In this document: piece after piece, positions 44,851 through 53,404 of the stretch
Layout of the letters: every line of letters begins with the position of its first letter
How positions within the stretch are numbered: the stretch's first letter is position 1
NCBI GenBank assembly: GCA_001657315.1
Contig: LYSV01000006.1
Coordinates: 1 to 64,000 of the forward strand
DNA: 64,000 nt
Origin: Flammeovirgaceae bacterium BBD 1991-12
Lineage (GTDB): Bacteria; Bacteroidota; Bacteroidia; Cytophagales; Cyclobacteriaceae
Direction of reading: 5' to 3'
Notes under the pieces: generated by a model
Database searches by the model: none
Told to the model about the DNA's origin: nothing
Seen by the model: the letters and a program-made list of their open reading frames with translations, nothing else
Program-made: the position numbers and the translations under genes

Positions 44851-44988
44851 CACATATGAAACGATCAGAATAGTTTTCGTGGCACAACCACATTAGCGAA
44901 CTTTCCGTACCAGATATGTGCCGTGGACGTTGCAGGTCATAACAACGTAGACGACGTTTAACAGCTAAAAAGAATAACAGACAAACCC

Positions 44989-45660
44989 ATGATCCTACCA
45001 GAATTCCAAAACATACTTTTGTTCCTTACTGCGGCATCCATTCTGATCATCATTCCTGGCCCGGCGGTGCTGTATATTGTAGCCAGAAGCATGGAACAGG
45101 GGTACCGCGCGGGTATGGTATCCGTGCTGGGTATAGGTGCCGGAGGGCTGGTACATGTTTTTGCGGCTGGTATAGGTATTTCCTCATTGTTTGTGGCCTC
45201 TGCAGCGGCATTTTCAGTACTAAAATATCTGGGTGGGTTATACCTGATCTATCTGGGCATAAGAAAACTACTGGACAAGGCCACTTTCACCCATGACGTG
45301 CAGATCGATAAAAAGAAAAAGCTGCGTAAAATATTTTATGAGGGGGTAGTGGTCAACGTATTTAATCCAAAAGCCGCCATTTTTTTCTTTGCTTTTTTGC
45401 CTCAGTTCATCTCCATTGAAAAAGGTGGTGTTACTTCACAGATCATCTTTCCAGGCATGTTATTCATTCTTATTGCCATTGTAAGCGACACTCTTTACGT
45501 GCTGGTTTCAGGAAAGTTTGCGTCCTGGATCAAGACCCATCCCATGTACCTCAGGCTGCACAAGTATGTGATCGGATCAATTTATATTTTTCTCGGTGCC
45601 CTCACCCTGGCTGCCAATCCACCATCCACGCAGAATGCATCTGCCAAGTCATCTCTATAG
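44989..45660 (+). CDS. LysE/RhtB family amino acid exporter
   Basis: A 223-residue membrane protein of the LysE/RhtB family, which exports amino acids such as lysine, homoserine or threonine. The signature is IIIPGPAVLYIVARSMEQGYRAGMVSVLGIGAGGLVH near residue 20-55, then VVVNVFNPKAAIFFFAFLPQF (near residue 125). About six helices are present. Substrate cannot be predicted. An alpha/beta hydrolase gene follows five bases later and is likely co-transcribed. Confidence 0.93.
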   Translation: MILPEFQNILLFLTAASILIIIPGPAVLYIVARSMEQGYRAGMVSVLGIGAGGLVHVFAAGIGISSLFVASAAAFSVLKYLGGLYLIYLGIRKLLDKATFTHDVQIDKKKKLRKIFYEGVVVNVFNPKAAIFFFAFLPQFISIEKGGVTSQIIFPGMLFILIAIVSDTLYVLVSGKFASWIKTHPMYLRLHKYVIGSIYIFLGALTLAANPPSTQNASAKSSL

Positions 45661-45665
45661 GATCT

Positions 45666-46364
45666 ATGGAAACTAATAAACCTACACTCATCCTTTTACA
45701 TGGCGCACTGGGTTCCGGAAAACAACTGGTTAGTATAAAGGAGCAACTGACAGGTAATTACAACCTGATAGTGCCTGATCTTTCCGGGCACGGAGGCAGA
45801 CCCTTCAACCCCAATGGCTTTTCCATTGATATTTTTGTAAACGAAGTGGCTGACCTTATGCAAAGTGAAGGTATTGAAAAGGCTCACTTCTTTGGATACA
45901 GCATGGGCGGATACATCGCTTTGAAAATGGCCCTGACTTACCCGCGGAAGGTGGATAGAATATTCACATTAGGTACCAAGTTTGACTGGACTCCTGACAC
46001 TGCCGCACATGAGATCAAAAATCTTGATCCCGAAAAAATTGAGGAAAAGGTACCCCGGTTTGCTGAAGCCTTGAGGGAAAGGCATGCCCCTCTCAACTGG
46101 AAGGATGTGGTAAAAAGAACCGCCGGTCTGATGTCAGACCTGGGCAATGGGCAGGCGCTGAGCATCAATGACTTCGTCAGTCTTACACAAAGCGTTAAGA
46201 TAGGCATAGGTACGCAGGACAACATGGTTTCAATTGATGAATCTGAAAAGGTGGCCACGGCTTTGCCAAATGGTTCATTACATGTGTTCGAAGGCTTTAA
46301 ACATCCTATTGAGCTGGCAGATACCGGTATCCTTGGCAGGGAGATTGCAGAATTTTTACAATGA
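45666..46364 (+). CDS. alpha/beta-hydrolase fold protein
   Basis: A 232-residue hydrolase. It has the oxyanion-hole motif LLHGALGS near the start, the nucleophile in GYSMGGY (serine near residue 80) and a histidine in FEGFKHPIELAD near the end. A lid is present at about 115-180. Esterase, lipase or C-C hydrolase activity cannot be separated by sequence. It is the second gene after the LysE exporter, with a five-base gap. Confidence 0.88.
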   Translation: METNKPTLILLHGALGSGKQLVSIKEQLTGNYNLIVPDLSGHGGRPFNPNGFSIDIFVNEVADLMQSEGIEKAHFFGYSMGGYIALKMALTYPRKVDRIFTLGTKFDWTPDTAAHEIKNLDPEKIEEKVPRFAEALRERHAPLNWKDVVKRTAGLMSDLGNGQALSINDFVSLTQSVKIGIGTQDNMVSIDESEKVATALPNGSLHVFEGFKHPIELADTGILGREIAEFLQ

Positions 46365-46389
46365 TAGGAGTTGCTGGTACTCCATGCCG

Positions 46390-46557
46390 TTATTCATTCA
46401 TCACCGCGTGATTCTCCTGGTAGCTTTTATCTTCGAGATACAACAGTATAACGCCACGGTCTGTCTCCTTTAGCCTTCGGATGGCGCTGTACAACTCTTC
46501 CATGTGATGTGGCTTTATCTCCGGTTTATGTAGCTTGCGCTTTTGATTTCTCACCAT
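46390..46557 (-). pseudogene. remnant of an ECF sigma factor (region 4)
   Basis: A 55-codon minus-strand frame reads EELYSAIRRLKETDRGVILLYLEDKSYQE. This matches the start of sigma-factor region 4, where (L)xxAIxxLxxxDRxxxxLxLEGKSYxEIA is standard. It then breaks at NHAVMNE and stops where the helix-turn-helix should continue. Regions 2 and the recognition helix are missing. It is therefore a decayed fragment rather than a working factor. Confidence 0.75.
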
Positions 46558-46635
46558 AGTCAGGCACACATTTTTATGAGGTTAATAGCACACATTACCA
46601 ATTTCTTACAGTTTTGGTGATTTTTTTCTGACATT

Positions 46636-46668
46636 AAAAAAGCAGAGGCGATCCATGGATCGCCTCTG
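46636..46668 (-). terminator. intrinsic terminator of the amidohydrolase operon
   Basis: Two perfect 13-base halves form a 26-base palindrome (46643-46668; stem CAGAGGCGATC, loop CATG). On the minus strand it is followed by one C and six T residues. It lies 25 bases after the stop of the last amidohydrolase gene and is the strongest terminator in the window. Confidence 0.92.
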
Positions 46669-46693
46669 TATTGTTTGTCAACCTGCAAAAGGA

Positions 46694-48001
46694 TTATTTC
46701 TTCGCCCCGGGACTCCGTTCCAGAAATTCATCATACAGCAGGGTATGCCTGCTCACCATAGGTATCTGCCAACCGGTGATGAACACGTGTTTCACCTGGG
46801 TCTTTGTCTCAAAAATATCACCATTCGCTACTACCAGATTAGCTGTTTTTCCCACTTCAAGCGATCCGAGGGATCCGTCCACCCCGAATATTTCTGCTGG
46901 TACAATGGTGATGGCCTTAAGGGCTTCTTCTCTTCCCATTCCATAGGTAGCGGCAAAACCGGCATTGTAGGGTAGGTTTCTGACATTCTCCGCATTGGAA
47001 GTTCTTATAGCCACCTTCACTCCGGCCTTCTTCATAATTCCGGCATTGGCATAGGGCCGGTCATATCTATCGTATTGCCGGGTAGGTGTACTCAGCACCG
47101 GGCCGGTGATCACGGGTATACCTGCTTTGGACAGCTCTTCGGCTACCCGCCAGCCCTCAGCTACTCCGGTAAAAACCACCCTCAGCTTTTTATCCTTTAC
47201 CCACTCCAGCGCTGATTTGATGTCCTTCGCTGCATTGACCTCCAGTAGCAAGGTCATTTCACCTTTGACCACGGGCAGCAGGGCCTCCATTTCAGGATAG
47301 TAGTCGAGTCTTTCCTTACTTCCGGAAGCTTTTATGGCTGAATCGATCTTATGATACTGCACAGCCTTGTCCCAGGCCTCATTTAAATTCTTCAACGCTT
47401 TTTCCGACTCCTTTTTGATGTCCTCGTCAGATCTGCGATCAAAGCGTCCTCTTTTACCGGTGGTCGGATAATTGAGTATCAGTGCCTGAAAGCCCGCAAA
47501 CATCTGGTCCGGGGTATAGCCATGCAGGTTGATCAAAGCCGCCGTACCCGGAAAAAGGCCTCCGGAGGGAACGGCCAGTGACGTGGTTACCCCACTCACT
47601 CTTGTCACAGGGATCAGCGCAGAGTTGGGATTCACTGCCGTTAGTGCATGTACCTGGGGAATTACCTCTCCCCTTTCACTGTAATCGCGCGTTCTGGGGT
47701 CTGAGTTGACCTCCACCAGCCCCAGACGTGTACCTGAATCGATCATGCCCGGATAGATAGTATGTCCGGAACAATCGATGGTTTCAGCCCCCTGAGGGAT
47801 ACTGACATTTGTACCCAGCGCAGTGATCTTTCCTTCGCTGATCACAATGGTTCCGTTCTGTATAGTGCCGTTGGTGATGGTTTCCAGTGTAGCATTGGTC
47901 AGTGCAAATGTACCGGTCTTTCCCTTAGGGTTTTGCCCCAGGGAATAGTCTGCTGAAACTGTCAAAAGAGCTGCTATGAATATCTTTGCAATACTTTTCA
48001 T
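46694..48001 (-). CDS. amidohydrolase-family protein lacking the metal-binding HxH
   Basis: A 435-residue exported protein (signal peptide MKSIAKIFIAALLTVSADYS). The N-terminal composite beta-sandwich is kept (ITNGTIQNGTIVISEGKITALG, then GHTIYPGMIDSG), as is the C-terminal part (LGSLEVGKTANLVVANGDIFET). Where active enzymes have PGxIDxHxH, this one reads PGMIDSGTRLGL, so both metal-binding histidines are missing, and the later histidine motifs are also weak. It is probably inactive or uses other residues. Last gene of a three-gene operon; a terminator follows. Confidence 0.85.
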   Translation of the reverse strand: MKSIAKIFIAALLTVSADYSLGQNPKGKTGTFALTNATLETITNGTIQNGTIVISEGKITALGTNVSIPQGAETIDCSGHTIYPGMIDSGTRLGLVEVNSDPRTRDYSERGEVIPQVHALTAVNPNSALIPVTRVSGVTTSLAVPSGGLFPGTAALINLHGYTPDQMFAGFQALILNYPTTGKRGRFDRRSDEDIKKESEKALKNLNEAWDKAVQYHKIDSAIKASGSKERLDYYPEMEALLPVVKGEMTLLLEVNAAKDIKSALEWVKDKKLRVVFTGVAEGWRVAEELSKAGIPVITGPVLSTPTRQYDRYDRPYANAGIMKKAGVKVAIRTSNAENVRNLPYNAGFAATYGMGREEALKAITIVPAEIFGVDGSLGSLEVGKTANLVVANGDIFETKTQVKHVFITGWQIPMVSRHTLLYDEFLERSPGAKK

Positions 48002-48010
48002 AAGTACCTG

Positions 48011-49357
48011 TTAATGGTTAAAAAGAAACTCCGTATCCTGCATGCACCGGTCCATCTCGTGCTCCGAAACGGACAGTGTAACATCAATTTTTTCTTCAGG
48101 ATCCACATAGATCCGCATATCATGAGGATCATTCTGACGGTCGAACTTCACCACGCCATCCACAATGGTATACATAGGTATAGTATAAATGGACAATGGG
48201 TGATTTTTGAAGATGGCAACATCTCCGTCTTTTCCGGGTTCCAGTGAACCCACCCGCTCTTCGATACCGAGCTGACGTGCAGGGTTTATGGTGATCAAGG
48301 CCAGGGCTTCATCATCGGAAAGTTCACCGTATTTTTGTGTTTTGGCAGCCTCATGATACAGGTGGCGGATCAGCTCACCTGAATCGGAATTGATCGAGGT
48401 GACCACACCATTTTTGGTGAGGATAGTGGCATTATAAGCCGTAGAATAATAAACTTCAAATTTGTACGCCCACCAATCTGAAAATACTGAGGCCATGGCG
48501 CCAAACTCAGCCAGCTCAGGTGCCACCTTAAATCCTTCGTTCACATGCTGAAACACCAGCCTCCTGATGCCGAAATCACGGCATACGTTCATCAGCATGT
48601 AAATCTCATCCGACCGGTAGGAGTGACAGTGAATGATGATATTACCTTTCAAAATATCAGCCAGTGTCTCCAGTCTGAGGTCGTATTCGGGAGGCATTCC
48701 CTTAAAACCCTTCTGATCCTTTTTGGCTTTGTATTCCTCCCAGTCACTCAAGTATTGCTTCGCCTGAGAAAATGACCTGCGGAATACTTCTTCTACTCCC
48801 ATTCGGGTTCTGGGCAACTTACGTGAGCCATGAACGCGGGTTGGATTCTCACCCAGGGCAAATTTGATAGTACGGGGTGCGCCAGCCATTTTCATCTCCT
48901 CCGGATCTACGGTACCAAACCGGTGCTTGATAGTTTCACACTGCCCTCCGATAGCGTTGGCTGAGCCGTGCATGGCATGGGAGATCGTCACGCCGCCGGC
49001 AAGTGCTCTGTAAATGGATATATCCAGAGGATCCACTGCATCACCGGTCCACACCTCTGCGGTTACCGGGTTGGTTGCCTCATTGATGGCATCCAGGGCT
49101 ATATGAGAGTGAGCGTCAATAATACCCGGCATCACGAACATACCCGCTGCATCGATCTCCCTGGTACCGGACGGCGCCGAAAGCCCTGACCCGATCCTTC
49201 TGATCTTCCCATCCTGAATGTAGACATCCGTATTTTCCTTTATACCCTGTGTAATAGTGATCACCGTACTGTTCTTGATCAAAATACTACCCTTCTGCTG
49301 GCCATAAAGGTCTGCCATACAGAAGAGCAAAAGAATTATGAATATATTTCGTGTCAT
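48011..49357 (-). CDS. amidohydrolase with intact metal-binding site
   Basis: About 448 residues, exported (MTRNIFIILLLFCMADLYG). It has the complete set for a metal-dependent amidohydrolase: PGIIDAHSHIAL (HxH), IIIHCHSYRSDE, RLVFQHVNEG and a late SINSDSGEL aspartate. These enzymes hydrolyse amide or related bonds in periplasmic substrates; the substrate is unknown. The start is at 49357, since the earlier in-frame ATG would lie inside the upstream gene. It stands between two relatives that lack the histidines, with gaps of 7 and 9 bases. Confidence 0.88.
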   Translation of the reverse strand: MTRNIFIILLLFCMADLYGQQKGSILIKNSTVITITQGIKENTDVYIQDGKIRRIGSGLSAPSGTREIDAAGMFVMPGIIDAHSHIALDAINEATNPVTAEVWTGDAVDPLDISIYRALAGGVTISHAMHGSANAIGGQCETIKHRFGTVDPEEMKMAGAPRTIKFALGENPTRVHGSRKLPRTRMGVEEVFRRSFSQAKQYLSDWEEYKAKKDQKGFKGMPPEYDLRLETLADILKGNIIIHCHSYRSDEIYMLMNVCRDFGIRRLVFQHVNEGFKVAPELAEFGAMASVFSDWWAYKFEVYYSTAYNATILTKNGVVTSINSDSGELIRHLYHEAAKTQKYGELSDDEALALITINPARQLGIEERVGSLEPGKDGDVAIFKNHPLSIYTIPMYTIVDGVVKFDRQNDPHDMRIYVDPEEKIDVTLSVSEHEMDRCMQDTEFLFNH

Positions 49358-49364
49358 AATTGGT

Positions 49365-51050
49365 TCATTTTTGGTTTTTGCTGTCCGGATCCTTTTCGCC
49401 TTCCACCGGGAAGCTGCCAAACTGCCCTGCTGACATGGTTCCTTCAAAAGTGTCACCGTCAATGGTTACATCTATCTCAACGGTCATCCTGTTCGATTCA
49501 ACATTCAACATGTAGGTAATGATCATTTGATTGTTTTCCAGTGAGATACTGGAAGCATTTGCTGTCTGACCATTGAAGCTATTGCTTACCGTACCATTGT
49601 AGCTCCCGGGATCACCCTTTATGGATATTTTACCCGTTACCGTTCCGTTTGGAGTTTCCGCCGAGTACGACCAAGTGCCTTGCACTGCTATTGCACCGCC
49701 GTTGGATTTTTTCTTCTTTTTCTTTTCGTAGGAATAGAGCCTGCCATCGACAAACACATATTTTACATTGGATTTTTCAGCAAAGTAGGAAGTATCTGTC
49801 ACCACCAGATTAGCCATTTTACCCGGCTCAATAGTACCCATAGTACCTGACACACCCAGTAACTCTGCCGGATGGACCGTCAGTGCCGCAATGAGATCAT
49901 CCTCCGTCATACCATACTCGAGAAACTTTCTCAGGTTTCCCTTCAATTCAGCGTTTTTGGCCTCCATTGTTGAAAAGCCAAATCGTATGCCATTGTTCTT
50001 AAAAGCAGCCGGCTGTTGATAATATTTCAGCAGCATTTCCTGTTTCCTTTTTTCCAGTGCTTCCTGTTCGGGGTTCGTATCCGTATCGGTAGAGTCCTTT
50101 TTCTCTTCCTTCTTTTCAGGGAGATCGAGGGAAAGGAAGACCTTCGCACCGGATGATTTTATCTTGGCGGTAACGTCCCACCCCTGCTTCACTTCGGCCA
50201 GCAGGAGTTGAAAACCCAGATCGCGCTGTAATGTCAGAACACGCTGTACATCCATCACATTCTCAGCAAAAAAGGCTACCGGCTGCTGCCGGTCAATGAT
50301 CGGATAAAAAGCCTCCTCCACACTGTTTTGTTCTGGCCGTACCATGCCTGAGGGGTTACGGCGATACCGGGCCCGGTAGTCTTTACTCTGCATTGCTTTT
50401 CTGTAGAGATCACGGTATTTGGCCATCACTCCAATGACTGTGCTGGGGTACATGCGCTGTGCACCCTTTAACCGGGAGAAAAGTGAAACATTATCCTTGT
50501 AGATCATTTCGTCACCGGTTTTGCCGGTAAGCAACACTATCGCCCCGTTGCCGGGAAGCATACCCCCGTGAGGTACGGCGTGCACCGTGGTGAATCCCAT
50601 CTTTCTCAACTCATCCACTGATTTGTCAGAAGGGCTAAGCAGGGTGCGTACCTGCCGCTGTGGTTGAATACCTGCCAGTTCATCGGGTGGGGCGCCTACG
50701 TCCCTGATCTTGTTCCTGTCTATGCGTTCCTCTTTTGGCTTTGGGACACCGGTATGTGAAAGACCGTCAATGAAGCCCGGATACATAAACATGGAATCAG
50801 CCCTGACAAGCTGAGCATCAGCGGGAATGGAAACACTCTTGCCCACCGATTGGATCAGCCCGTCCTTTATGACTACTGTACCCAGCTCTATCCTGCGGCC
50901 CGGTGCCTGGATAATGTTAACATTTTGAATGGCATAGGTGCCTGAAACCGGGGCCAGTTCAATATCCTGTGCATAGGCTGTTGGGAAGAGCAGTAGTAGC
51001 AGCAATATTATCCCCGGAGACTTTTTAAGTAATTGTACAAGTTCCGTCAT
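49365..51050 (-). CDS. amidohydrolase-family protein with degenerate metal site and extra C-terminal domain
   Basis: A 561-residue exported protein, first gene of the operon. The amidohydrolase core keeps QSVGKSVSIPADAQLV and a MYPGFIDGLSHTG motif, which lacks the first histidine of HxH and has only one histidine. Later motifs (LGVSGTMGTIEPGKMANLVV) are normal. Beyond the core, from about residue 430, is a separate beta-rich domain (GTWSYSAETPNGTVTGKISI, then NQMIITYMLN), of the type often found in exported hydrolases. It is probably a partner of the intact enzyme encoded next (inference). Confidence 0.86.
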   Translation of the reverse strand: MTELVQLLKKSPGIILLLLLLFPTAYAQDIELAPVSGTYAIQNVNIIQAPGRRIELGTVVIKDGLIQSVGKSVSIPADAQLVRADSMFMYPGFIDGLSHTGVPKPKEERIDRNKIRDVGAPPDELAGIQPQRQVRTLLSPSDKSVDELRKMGFTTVHAVPHGGMLPGNGAIVLLTGKTGDEMIYKDNVSLFSRLKGAQRMYPSTVIGVMAKYRDLYRKAMQSKDYRARYRRNPSGMVRPEQNSVEEAFYPIIDRQQPVAFFAENVMDVQRVLTLQRDLGFQLLLAEVKQGWDVTAKIKSSGAKVFLSLDLPEKKEEKKDSTDTDTNPEQEALEKRKQEMLLKYYQQPAAFKNNGIRFGFSTMEAKNAELKGNLRKFLEYGMTEDDLIAALTVHPAELLGVSGTMGTIEPGKMANLVVTDTSYFAEKSNVKYVFVDGRLYSYEKKKKKKSNGGAIAVQGTWSYSAETPNGTVTGKISIKGDPGSYNGTVSNSFNGQTANASSISLENNQMIITYMLNVESNRMTVEIDVTIDGDTFEGTMSAGQFGSFPVEGEKDPDSKNQK

Positions 51051-51289
51051 TAAATCTGAATTAAATGATAACTGTAAGACCTGTGAAGATAAATAAAGGA
51101 AACAGCCAAAGGAAAGATGGAATATATGAACGGTAGTTTATAAGGAGTTGGTTGGTTGTTGCTTGCTGTTCGTCATTGATAAGCGAACGCTGATAACGGG
51201 TTCATGGGCTCCGGAACTGCGATTACCAGATCAGCAACCGGTCACCGGTATACAGTCCCCGGAACCCTGGAATGCTCTATATTTGCGCC

Positions 51290-52489
51290 ATGATAAGGAC
51301 CTCGCAGCACATCAATCTAAAAGATTACCATTACGACCTGCCCGAAGAAAGGATAGCGAAATTCCCGTTACCGCAGCGGAGCCAGTCAAAGCTTTTGGTC
51401 TATAACAAGGCAGCAATTACACACCAGACCTTTTCTGAAATAGACCAGTATCTGCCTCAAAAAGGTGTACTGTTTTTCAATGACACGCGTGTCATACCGG
51501 CGCGTTTGCACTTTTACAAGGAAACAGGAGCGCATATTGAAGTATTCCTACTGGAGCCATACGCTCCTACCAGGGATATCCCCTCGGCGATGCTGATAAA
51601 AAAAAACTGCCAATGGAGGTGCATGATAGGCAATTTAAAAAAATGGAAAGACGATCAGACGCTCTCTTTATCGCTCAATGATACTATTCAAATCTCAGTA
51701 AGGATCATTCACCGGGAGGAACAGATTGTGGAACTGGACTGGAACAGCGATCACTCATTTGTGGATATCCTTGAGCTTGCAGGTAAGATCCCACTGCCTC
51801 CCTACATAAAAAGAAACCTCACGGAGCAGGACAAGGAGCGATATCAGACAGTATATTCTGAAAAGGAAGGGGCCGTGGCCGCTCCCACTGCCGGGCTGCA
51901 TTTCGATGAGCCTGCCCTCAATAAAATCAAAAGGAGAGGCATCACCCTGGATTATCTCACGCTTCATGTAAGCGCAGGCACCTTCCAGCCTGTTAAAGTG
52001 GATAATGTCATCGAACATCCGATGCACTATGAACAGGTAGTGGTCTCCAGACAAAATATAGAAAGCCTGCTGATGAATGAACAGGTAACAGCAGTGGGAA
52101 CTACTTCAATGAGGACCCTGGAAAGTCTGTACTGGTACGGCGCTGATCTTATGTTGAAGGGTAAAACGGATTTCAATATTGAAAAACTAAGGCCCTACGC
52201 TCAGGATACCGGCCTACCTACCCCAAAAGAGGCAATGGCAGCGATAGCGAACCATATGGACCGAAATCAATTGGATAAACTAAGCGGTATAACTGAGATC
52301 TTTATCTTTCCCGGCTATCCGTTCAAAGTATGTAAGGGACTCATTACCAACTACCACCTGCCCGGCTCGACACTGATGCTGCTTGTAGCTGCATTCATCG
52401 GCGAAGACTGGAAAAAGGTCTATCGGCAGGCGCTGGACAATGACTACCGGTTCCTAAGCTATGGAGACAGCTCCCTGCTTATTCCCTGA
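51290..52489 (+). CDS. queA: S-adenosylmethionine:tRNA ribosyltransferase-isomerase
   Basis: About 399 residues. QueA adds the epoxyqueuosine ring to tRNA in queuosine synthesis, using SAM as ribosyl donor. The opening reads LKDYHYDLPEERIAKFPLPQR, and the typical segments FNDTRVIPARL, AAPTAGLHF, LHVSAGTFQPV, GTTSMRTLES and TNYHLPGSTLMLL follow in order. I start it at ATG 51290 rather than 51272 because this fits the family's N-terminus. Its length is above the shortest forms but within range. No other queuosine genes are close. Confidence 0.95.
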   Translation: MIRTSQHINLKDYHYDLPEERIAKFPLPQRSQSKLLVYNKAAITHQTFSEIDQYLPQKGVLFFNDTRVIPARLHFYKETGAHIEVFLLEPYAPTRDIPSAMLIKKNCQWRCMIGNLKKWKDDQTLSLSLNDTIQISVRIIHREEQIVELDWNSDHSFVDILELAGKIPLPPYIKRNLTEQDKERYQTVYSEKEGAVAAPTAGLHFDEPALNKIKRRGITLDYLTLHVSAGTFQPVKVDNVIEHPMHYEQVVVSRQNIESLLMNEQVTAVGTTSMRTLESLYWYGADLMLKGKTDFNIEKLRPYAQDTGLPTPKEAMAAIANHMDRNQLDKLSGITEIFIFPGYPFKVCKGLITNYHLPGSTLMLLVAAFIGEDWKKVYRQALDNDYRFLSYGDSSLLIP

Positions 52490-52631
52490 TGTACTTTAAG
52501 AGTTAAAAAGTAAAAAAAATAGCTTTGGGCATGGTTTTAGCGAAAAGGAACTCTACAGGAAGCCCGGAGTCCCGGATCATGTTGCTGGGATGAAAAAGAA
52601 CCTTTTGCAAAAAACCCATGTTCTTTTGGGT

Positions 52632-52663
52632 AGGTGGTATAATTGACTAAATTTATACCACCT
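52632..52663 (+). promoter_or_regulatory. operator palindrome of the toxin-antitoxin pair
   Basis: Eleven-base arms (AGGTGGTATAA and TTATACCACCT) with a ten-base centre lie 19 bases upstream of the antitoxin start. Antitoxins of the ribbon-helix-helix type bind such repeats to repress their own operon; this is the likely site (inference). Confidence 0.6.
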
Positions 52664-52682
52664 CAATATAACACAGTCAGAA

Positions 52683-52937
52683 ATGTCATCCACGCAAAAA
52701 GTCACGCTTTCATTGAATCGTAAAATTCTCGAAACACTTTCAAAAAAGAGTGGAAAGTCCATGTCAGAATTTGTAAGGGACCTGATCATGCGCGAGAAGG
52801 AACTGACGGATGATGAGTTTAGTATTTCTGAAGAGATAAACGAACTCAGAGGATCTCTACCGGCTAGAAGAAGCTCCTCAAAAGACCGTATTCATAGGTC
52901 AGCAGCTTCAAAAATAAGAAACTATGAACGTTCGTAA
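52683..52937 (+). CDS. antitoxin (ribbon-helix-helix, DUF6364 type)
   Basis: An 84-residue protein. The N-terminal strand KVTLSLNRKILETLSKKSG and helices (MSEFVRDLIMREKEL) fit a ribbon-helix-helix DNA-binding domain of DUF6364 type. The C-terminal part, SEEINELRGSLP and a basic tail, would wrap the toxin. Its end overlaps the toxin gene by 14 bases. The palindrome upstream is its likely operator. Confidence 0.83.
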   Translation: MSSTQKVTLSLNRKILETLSKKSGKSMSEFVRDLIMREKELTDDEFSISEEINELRGSLPARRSSSKDRIHRSAASKIRNYERS

Positions 52938-53355
52938 GGTATTTATCGATACGAACGTCTTTGATGATTTTTTTGTAAACGGGCCTGCTGCCAGCGAAAC
53001 AGAAATCATTCTTGAATTCATTAGGAGGAAAATGATAATGGGGTGTACAAGCCCTAAAACCCTCATGGATGTATACTATTTATTTCATTCTGAAAAAGGA
53101 CAGGCGGAGGCCAATAAGCATATCAGACGTATTTACGGTTTAATGGAATTAACCTCGCAGGGGCCTGCAGAAGTGCGGGATGCCTTTGCATTGGGATGGT
53201 CTGATTTTGAAGATGCAATGCAAATGGCTTCTGCAAAAAACTCCCATGCGGATAAGATCATTACGCTGGACAAAAAATTCAGGAATAAGGACAGCTCCTA
53301 CATATGGACACCCTCCGACCTGAAAAGCTTTCTGGTACAGAACATGAAGAAATAA
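52924..53355 (+). CDS. PIN-domain toxin (ribonuclease)
   Basis: A 143-residue PIN-domain protein, a VapC-like RNase of a type II toxin-antitoxin pair. Acidic metal-binding residues are visible at D9 in VFIDTNVFDDFF, in WSDFEDAMQMASA and in IITLDKKF. PIN toxins cut RNA, often tRNA or rRNA. It overlaps the antitoxin gene upstream and is followed by the convergent OmpA-family gene. Confidence 0.87.
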   Translation: MNVRKVFIDTNVFDDFFVNGPAASETEIILEFIRRKMIMGCTSPKTLMDVYYLFHSEKGQAEANKHIRRIYGLMELTSQGPAEVRDAFALGWSDFEDAMQMASAKNSHADKIITLDKKFRNKDSSYIWTPSDLKSFLVQNMKK

Positions 53356-53404
53356 AATCAGTACGGCACTTGTAGAAAACTCAGGACCGTAAGAGCCAAA
53401 ACTA

